Assembly: GCF_024323335.1 (NCBI RefSeq)
Contig: NC_066585.1
Coordinates: 343,419,346 to 343,483,345 of the forward strand
From: Lathyrus oleraceus
Lineage: Eukaryota; Streptophyta; Magnoliopsida; Fabales; Fabaceae
Direction: 5' to 3'
Length of the DNA: 64,000 nucleotides
Below, piece by piece: positions 62,481 to 64,000 of this stretch (within the stretch, counting starts at the first letter, position 1; the number at the start of each line of letters is the position of its first letter). The notes below the pieces were generated by a model, which had not been told where the DNA came from, did not search any database, and was given only the letters and a program-made list of their open reading frames with translations. The position numbers and the translations under genes are program-made.

Positions 62481-64000
62481 AGGAGTCTCAACATATTCAC
62501 CTTCCACTTCAACATACTTAAATGTATTCACATGACTGACCATATATTCTTCCTCTCCATAAACAGTTACGATCTTTCCCTTCACCGGATATCTCAACTT
62601 CTGATGTAGAGTGGAGGTCACAGCACCTGCCCCGTGGATCCAGGGGCGCCCAAGCAAACAAGAGTACGCAGGACGAATATCCATTACATAGAAGGTAGAA
62701 TCGAAGACTTGAGAGCCTACTTTGATCGGGAGATCTATTTCTCCATGCACCACTCTTCTTGAACCATCAAAGGCTCTCACCACTATATTACTTGATCTTA
62801 ACACAGCATCTTCAGGATTGAGCTTGTTCAGAACCTCTTTGGGAAGTACATTCAAGGAAGAGCCATTGTCTATCAACACATGAGACAAGGTAGTGCCCCT
62901 ACATTCAATGGAGACATGTAAAGCTCTGTTATGGTTTCTTTTGGCAGGAGTCAAGTCAGCATCAGAAAAACCTAACCCATTATCATAAGTCAGATGTGCA
63001 ACACAATTTTCAAATTGATCCACAGAAATTTCATTTGGTACATGAGCAGTCCTTAAGAATTTGATCAAGGCTTTAGCATGAGCCTCAGAACACAGCAACA
63101 AAGACAACATGGAAATTTTGGAGGGAGTATGCCCCAACTGGTCAACAATATCATAATCACTCTTACGAATGATCTTCAGCACTTCTTCCATCTGTTTAGA
63201 GAGATTTTCAGCAGTCGGTGCTTCAGCTTGCACAGGTTCAACCACAGGACCTTTGCCTCGAGCATCCGTACTTGGCTCAGAAGTGGAGGTAGTAGTTGGA
63301 AGAACTGTATTTTTTGAGGTAGCTGGAGGAGAGAAAATTCTTCCACTTCTGGTGATCTTACTAGATCCAGCAATATTATCAACATCAAGGTTATCATCAG
63401 TAACAGATGTATCAGTCAAAGGTTCCTGCTTAACACCATGGATATAAACATCAGAACCGTAATTCCAGGGTATAGCTTTATCAGAAGTATAAGGAATAGG
63501 GCCAGGAGTGGTAATAATCATGGGAGGCACTCTAACTTCAGCAACAGTCTTCACCAGGCCTTCAGCAGTAATTTTGATAGGACCCTTGGAAGTGATCTTG
63601 ACAGGGCCTTTGGAGGTAATATTCACTGGCACTTTATCAACCATATCCACATCTTCAAACTTCTTACCTCGAGTTAGGTGTTCACACATACTTTCCACAG
63701 AAGGAGTTCTCTCAAACAATATAGTGTAATTGTCCATGAGGCGTTGAATACCATCTTCCAACTTCCAGCAGCTATCAGGTTTGTAGGCACAATAAAAACA
63801 GTCTTCGTTGCAACCTGGAAAGAATCCAGCCTGCACCAGCTTCTTCTTGATAATAGATAAGGGAGTAGTCGCATCTGCTACTGAGGAAACATATGAAACT
63901 TCATCAACAGCATTAACAGTCTTCTCATGATTGGGCATGGGAGCAGTAATCACATTTGGAGTCCCAGGAGGGTCAAATTCAATCTCCCCAGCTTCAATCA
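62480..64000 (-). pseudogene. Ogre ORF2 linker and protease on the opposite strand (partial, open)
   Basis: On the - strand, from beyond 64000: IEAGEIEFDPPGTPNV and MITAPMPNHEKTVNAVDE near 63953, FFPGCNEDCFYCAYKPDSCW (Cys-rich block), repeated KITSKGP units, the linker, then the protease HVLIDNGSSLNVLPKEVLNK (Asp present, DNG form) and LLGRPWIHGAGAVTSTLHQK, ending VETP near 62483. The frame is unbroken for 514 codons including a few spurious residues past the junction. It contains exactly what the + strand gag lacks after its knuckle, so an inversion of Ogre-A is the simplest reading; a separate Ogre is the alternative. Confidence 0.85.

Larger units (their letters stand above)
26190..64000 (+). 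mobile_element. Ogre-A: Ogre retrotransposon, host of three younger insertions, continues past the window
   Basis: Its own parts in the window: 5' LTR 26190-29971 plus 35545-37080 (about 5.3 kb), PBS, leader, ORF1 (37938-39380 plus 51639-52046), spacer, ORF2 gag (52340-52735 plus 61451-62480) and then an inverted protease region. Inserted are the solo LTR, Athila and Copia-A. ORF1 has two nonsense codons and ORF2 has a stop and frameshifts, so it is dead. The right boundary, the RT/integrase ORF and the 3' LTR are outside. The expected TSD after its 3' LTR is caagg. Confidence 0.88.

Noticed and set aside
1..64000. tRNA, rRNA or host protein genes
   Set aside because: I looked for conserved tRNA/rRNA blocks and non-transposon protein families and found none; tRNA-like matches are only primer binding sites.

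Overview
The window is plant nuclear DNA made almost entirely of nested LTR retrotransposons. I found no host gene, tRNA, rRNA, CRISPR array or bacterial-type operon. The element mix is two Ogre (Ty3/gypsy, Tat lineage) elements plus a third Ogre-type solo LTR with LTRs of about 5.3-5.6 kb, an Athila, a Tekay-type chromovirus, a SIRE (Ty1/copia) and two Angela/Tork-like copia elements. This points to a large-genome legume, most likely tribe Fabeae (pea, vetch, faba bean, Lathyrus, lentil). The species cannot be read from the sequence.

Layout, left to right. 1-2352: polyprotein tail and 3' LTR of a Tekay-like element (+). 2337-2938: three-copy 223-bp tandem repeat. 2939-4853: unassigned AT-rich DNA. 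4854-19913: SIRE element (-) with gag, protease, integrase, RT/RNase H and an env-like extra ORF; its left (3') LTR is missing. Inside its RT gene sits Copia-B (7450-14904, -, TSD caggt), a deleted copia element with both LTRs. 19914-26189: 5' two-thirds of an Ogre (Ogre-B, -): ORF2 gag-protease, ORF1, PBS and the last ~100 bp of its 5' LTR. From 26190 to the end: Ogre-A (+), inserted head-to-head into the Ogre-B LTR. The Ogre-A 5' LTR (26190-37080) is split by a third, reverse-oriented Ogre-type solo LTR (29972-35539, TSD ccgat). Ogre-A ORF1 is split by an Athila element (39381-51633, -, TSD gttgg), and Ogre-A ORF2 by Copia-A (52736-61445, +, TSD tggac). After Copia-A the Ogre-A gag resumes to about 62480 and then meets an Ogre protease reading frame on the opposite strand, which looks like an internal inversion.

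Relative ages inferred from nesting and by-eye LTR comparison: Ogre-B is oldest; SIRE and Ogre-A entered it; Copia-B entered SIRE; the solo-LTR parent, Athila and Copia-A entered Ogre-A. Athila is youngest (LTRs differ at about 4 substitutions and 1 indel in 1.5 kb), then Copia-A (about 15 in 1388), then Copia-B (about 20-25 in 1355). Athila pol is a continuous 1364-codon frame, and Copia-A is structurally complete but carries a protease active-site change and one nonsense codon.

The most unusual signals are in untranslated DNA. The Athila LTR carries an array of imperfect palindromes (TCGC-CTA-GCGA core) just upstream of its TATA box, and the same motif-plus-TATA arrangement recurs twice inside the element, once directly ahead of the env-like ORF. 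The sister elements Copia-A and Copia-B have a hypervariable leader cassette filled with different palindromic minisatellites between conserved flanks. All three Ogre LTRs carry a copy of the PBS core about 70 bp before the LTR end. The extra ORFs of SIRE (copia) and Athila (gypsy) appear to share a protein domain.
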